A DNA stretch of 7,210 bases from Actinomycetota bacterium. Lineage in GTDB: Bacteria > Actinomycetota > Actinomycetes > S36-B12 > UBA10799. Position numbers and translations under genes: made by a program. Every line of letters starts with the position of its first letter. Positions within the stretch are counted from its first letter, which is position 1. Location: positions 1-7,210 of the forward strand of contig JAUPKM010000393.1 in NCBI GenBank assembly GCA_030837445.1, written 5' to 3'. Shown here one piece after another: positions 4,943 to 7,210 of this stretch. The notes under the pieces were generated by a model. The model worked only from the letters and a program-made list of their open reading frames with translations. It searched no databases and had not been told where the DNA came from.

Positions 4943-6374
4943 CCGCCGACGCTCGGCGCGTCTGCGGATCCTCGGCTGGATACTCGTGCCAGCCGCCCTC
5001 ACGCTGATCTTGAGCTGGGTCGTCGCACGCGAAGTGCTGATCAGCCAGGTCGAGACGCGCATTCAGCAGGAGCTGGCCGGCGAGGTATCCGAACTGCGCG
5101 TCCTCGCGGAGGAGGGTGCGCCGACCGCCTTCGAGAGTGGGCCAGGCGCCCGTTCCCTGCTGCGGCTCTACCTCGACCGCAGCATCCCCGACCGGAACGA
5201 GACGATGTTCAGCATCGTCGACGGCGTCGTCGATGCGCGCACGTCCGACGTGCCGCCGGTGCGCCTCGATGAGGATCCGGATCTGGTCGCCTCCCTCTCG
5301 GCAGCCGACGAGGTGACCTACGGCGCGACGGATACGAGCGCTGGTCTGGTGCGGTACGTCGCCGTACCCGTCTCGGACCCCTCTGACGGCCAGAAGGGCA
5401 CCCTGGTCGTCGCCATCTTCGCCGACGCCGAGAGCGCGGAAGCCGACTCCGTGATCCGGACGCTCCTGCTGACCTCGCTCGCCGGGCTCGCCCTCGCGAC
5501 CGGGGTCGGCTGGCTCGTCGCTGGGCGCGTGCTGGCGCCCATCCGGCACATGCGCGACACCGCCCGTGAGATCACCGACACCGACCTCGACAGCCGGATC
5601 CCCCTCACCGGCCGCGGGGATGAGTTCGACGACCTCGCCACCACCTTCAACGCCATGCTCGCCCGGCTGCAGGATGCCTTCGCCTCCCAACGCGCGTTCG
5701 TCGACGACGCCGGACACGAGCTGCGGACCCCCTTGACCATCGTCCGCGGCCACCTGGAACTGCTGCAGGGTGCCACCGACCCGGAGGACCGGGTTCAGCT
5801 CATGGCGGTCATCAGCGATGAGCTGGCGCGCATGGCCCGCATCGTCCACGACCTGCAGACACTGACCAAGGCGAGTCAGCCCGGCTTCCTTCGGCGAGCA
5901 CCGCTTGACGTAGCCGATCTCGTCGACGACGTCCTGGTCCGGGCTCAAGCACTCGCTGACCGCGACTGGCGCCTGGACGCCCGGTGCGAGGGCGTGATCG
6001 AGGCCGACCGCGACAGAGTGACCCAGGCACTCATCCAGCTGGCCCAGAACGCCTCGCAGCACACCAACGCAGGCGATGAGATCGGGATCGGCTGCCGCGA
6101 CGAGGGCACAGGGGTGTGCTTCTGGGTCCGCGACACCGGAGCGGGCATCCAGGCGAAGGACCGGGAGCGGGTGTTCCAGCGATTCGCGCGTGCCGACGGC
6201 CCCCGCTCAGAGGGCGCTGGGCTCGGTCTGTCCATCGTGGCGGCGATCGCTCACGCGCACGGTGGCACGATCACTGTGGTCGACACCGTCGGCGGTGGTG
6301 CCACCTTCGAGATGCGCCTGCCCTCCGCCGGGGTCGAGGTTGGATCCAGCAGCGCGGCGGAGGAGGTGACCTGA
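4935..6374 (+). CDS. Sensor histidine kinase, HAMP-HisKA-HATPase (479 aa)
   Basis: This membrane sensor kinase would autophosphorylate on a histidine and pass the phosphate to the regulator encoded next. The order is: cytoplasmic N-terminus; TM1 about 11-32; extracellular sensor about 34-173 with no PAS or other domain I can name; TM2 about 175-197; HAMP about 198-250 (APIRHM...DEFDDLATTFNAM); HisKA with the H box FVDDAGHELRTPL, phosphoacceptor H261 and the HExxT phosphatase motif (T265); and a HATPase_c domain with N box (QNASQHT, N372), G1 (DTGAG, 400-404), F box (FQRF, 414-417) and G2 (GAGLGLS, 427-433). All catalytic motifs are intact and the length is normal. The ATG lies 8 bp inside the lipoprotein gene with no strong Shine-Dalgarno site, implying coupled translation. 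The kinase precedes the regulator, the reverse of the commonest order. The signal is unknown; the lipoprotein and secreted protein are candidates. Confidence 0.95.
   Translation: MTDRRRSARLRILGWILVPAALTLILSWVVAREVLISQVETRIQQELAGEVSELRVLAEEGAPTAFESGPGARSLLRLYLDRSIPDRNETMFSIVDGVVDARTSDVPPVRLDEDPDLVASLSAADEVTYGATDTSAGLVRYVAVPVSDPSDGQKGTLVVAIFADAESAEADSVIRTLLLTSLAGLALATGVGWLVAGRVLAPIRHMRDTAREITDTDLDSRIPLTGRGDEFDDLATTFNAMLARLQDAFASQRAFVDDAGHELRTPLTIVRGHLELLQGATDPEDRVQLMAVISDELARMARIVHDLQTLTKASQPGFLRRAPLDVADLVDDVLVRAQALADRDWRLDARCEGVIEADRDRVTQALIQLAQNASQHTNAGDEIGIGCRDEGTGVCFWVRDTGAGIQAKDRERVFQRFARADGPRSEGAGLGLSIVAAIAHAHGGTITVVDTVGGGATFEMRLPSAGVEVGSSSAAEEVT
6361..6369 (+). promoter_or_regulatory. 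Near-perfect Shine-Dalgarno for the response regulator
   Basis: AGGAGGTGA inside the last codons of the kinase gene, with seven bases between AGGAGG and the ATG at 6374, fixes the regulator start. It is the strongest ribosome site in the operon and suggests more regulator than kinase is made. Confidence 0.85.
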
Positions 6375-7048
6375 TGGCCCGCATCCTGCTGGCCGAGGAC
6401 GAGCCACGCATCGCTGCGTTTATCTCCCGGGGACTGCAGGCCCACGAGTTCACCGTCTCGGCCACCGCCGACGGTCAGGAGGCGCTGAACTGGGCACTGT
6501 TCGGGGACTACGACCTACTGGTGCTCGACATCGGCCTCGTCGGAATCGATGGCTTCGAGGTCCTGCGGCGACTGCGCGGCGGAGGCAGCGACATCCCCGT
6601 CATCGTCCTGACCGCCCGCGACTCCGTCGCCGACACTGTCGCCGGCCTCGAGAGCGGTGCGGACGACTACATGGCCAAGCCCTTCTCACTCGACGAGCTG
6701 CTCGCCCGCATCCGCCTACGACTGCGGCAGCGGCCGACGGGCTCCGAGCACGGGGCCACGACGACGACCCTGAGCGCGGGCGACGTTACCGTCGACATTC
6801 GGGCCCGCACCGCCAGCCGCTCCGGTCGCACCGTCGAGCTCTCCGCCCGCGAGTTCTCCCTGCTGGAGATGCTCGTCTCGCACGCCGGACAGGTGCTCTC
6901 CCGCGAGCAGATCCTCAGCGGCGTCTGGGGCTACGACTACGACCCCGGCAGCAACGTCGTCGAGGTCTACGTCCGCAACCTGCGTCGCAAACTGGGGGAT
7001 GACGTCATCGAGACCGTCCGAGGGATGGGATACCGGCTGCGCGGGTGA
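6374..7048 (+). CDS. OmpR/PhoB-family response regulator (224 aa)
   Basis: This is a DNA-binding response regulator, the likely partner of the kinase just upstream. The receiver domain (about 2-115) has the acidic pocket E8/D9, phosphoacceptor D52 (VLDIGL), T80 (VLTAR) and K102 (AKPF). The winged-helix effector domain (about 132-222) has the family pattern: VELSAREFSLLEMLVSHAGQVLSREQIL, then GYDYDPGSNVVEVYVRNLRRKL, ending GMGYRLRG. The length is typical. The start overlaps the kinase stop by 1 bp (TGATG), so the two are co-translated. The usual LPGxDG loop after D52 reads LVGIDG, with V56 replacing the conserved proline; this is the only departure seen. The tandem 11-bp repeats at 3909-3941 are a natural candidate target, giving autoregulation of the four-gene operon, by inference from the family. 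The exact gene name cannot be given. Confidence 0.95.
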   Translation: MARILLAEDEPRIAAFISRGLQAHEFTVSATADGQEALNWALFGDYDLLVLDIGLVGIDGFEVLRRLRGGGSDIPVIVLTARDSVADTVAGLESGADDYMAKPFSLDELLARIRLRLRQRPTGSEHGATTTTLSAGDVTVDIRARTASRSGRTVELSAREFSLLEMLVSHAGQVLSREQILSGVWGYDYDPGSNVVEVYVRNLRRKLGDDVIETVRGMGYRLRG

Positions 7049-7052
7049 GCAC

Positions 7053-7079
7053 GGCCCTGCATCACCTCAGCCCAGGGCC
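7053..7079. terminator. Weak hairpin after the operon, possible terminator
   Basis: GGCCCTG (7053-7059) pairs with CAGGGCC (7073-7079) around a 13-nt loop, starting five bases after the regulator stop, with no T-tract. A second, smaller candidate is GGCG (7117-7120) with CGCC (7129-7132), followed by GTTTT. Either could end the operon; neither is strong. Confidence 0.35.
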
Positions 7080-7091
7080 ACCATCACCTCA
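7060..7091. repeat. 10-bp direct repeat CATCACCTCA
   Basis: CATCACCTCA occurs at 7060-7069 and again at 7082-7091, 22 bp apart (two helical turns). The first copy lies in the loop of the hairpin at 7053-7079. It could be a protein site or chance. Confidence 0.45.
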
Positions 7092-7123
7092 ACAACGGCA
7101 ACGGTTTTCGCCCTCAGGCGGAT

Positions 7124-7210
7124 TCAATCGCCGTTTTCGCGGTAGGCCCGCCGTCCGCGGCTGCCTCGTAGCGCCCTCACGATTCCGGACTTCCGCGGTC
7201 GCCTCTCCAC
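7124..7210 (-). CDS. Possible C-terminal tail of a convergent gene (partial, 28 aa visible)
   Basis: A minus-strand frame is open from the right edge of the window to a TGA at 7124-7126. It reads VERRPRKSGIVRALRGSR and then GRRAYRENGD, a very basic tail. The third codon positions are mostly G or C, as in the real genes nearby, while one other minus frame is also open but less biased. A gene converging on the operon, with the hairpin between them, would fit, but so little sequence is visible that chance is quite possible. No family is recognised. Confidence 0.25.
   Translation of the reverse strand: MERRPRKSGIVRALRGSRGRRAYRENGD

Noticed and set aside
4914..6062. Minus-strand open frame (382 codons) opposite the kinase gene
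   Set aside because: It is antisense to an unmistakable histidine kinase, and its Gly/Asp/Val-rich composition is a mirror of the kinase codons.
1..7210. CRISPR array, rRNA or toxin-antitoxin pair
   Set aside because: No regularly spaced repeats beyond the short ones listed, no rRNA-like sequence and no small paired genes were seen.

Overview
The window comes from a high-GC bacterium, most likely an actinomycete (Actinomycetota). The codons are strongly biased to G/C in third position, and GTG starts and strong Shine-Dalgarno sites occur. The transposase matches, from memory, a family seen mainly in actinobacteria, and the secreted/lipoprotein plus OmpR-type two-component layout fits the same group. 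The genus cannot be read from the sequence.

Layout. (1) Bases 18-91 encode a complete tRNA-Gly(CCC). It is followed by two hairpins sharing the same GGTAATCC core; the second, with a 14-bp perfect stem, is a plausible two-way terminator. (2) Bases 167-3811 hold a three-gene cassette on the minus strand, read right to left. The first two genes encode proteins that look like divergent tyrosine-recombinase-fold relatives of each other, each missing different catalytic residues. The third encodes a DDE-type transposase of about 600 aa that overlaps the second gene by 17 bp. This looks like a transposon-like element lying between the tRNA and the next operon, but I found neither terminal inverted repeats nor a duplicated tRNA end. 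(3) Bases 3812-3999 are a divergent intergenic region. It carries three TCAKST-like hexamers spaced exactly 11 bp apart, the usual pattern of an OmpR/PhoB-family binding site, and a short leader hairpin. (4) Bases 4000-7048 are a tight plus-strand operon: a secreted beta-rich protein, a lipoprotein, a membrane histidine kinase and an OmpR-family response regulator, with overlaps of 8 bp and 1 bp between the last three genes. (5) Bases 7049-7210 contain a weak hairpin, a direct repeat and possibly the tail of a convergent gene.

How the parts work together. In the operon, the secreted protein and lipoprotein probably sit outside the membrane near the kinase sensor domain, as ligands, modulators or outputs, and the regulator may bind the 11-bp repeats to control its own operon. 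In the cassette, the transposase supplies a complete-looking DDE triad, while the two recombinase-like proteins may be accessory DNA-binding subunits. A more speculative option is that they build one composite active site between them. The cassette is the most novel part of the window.
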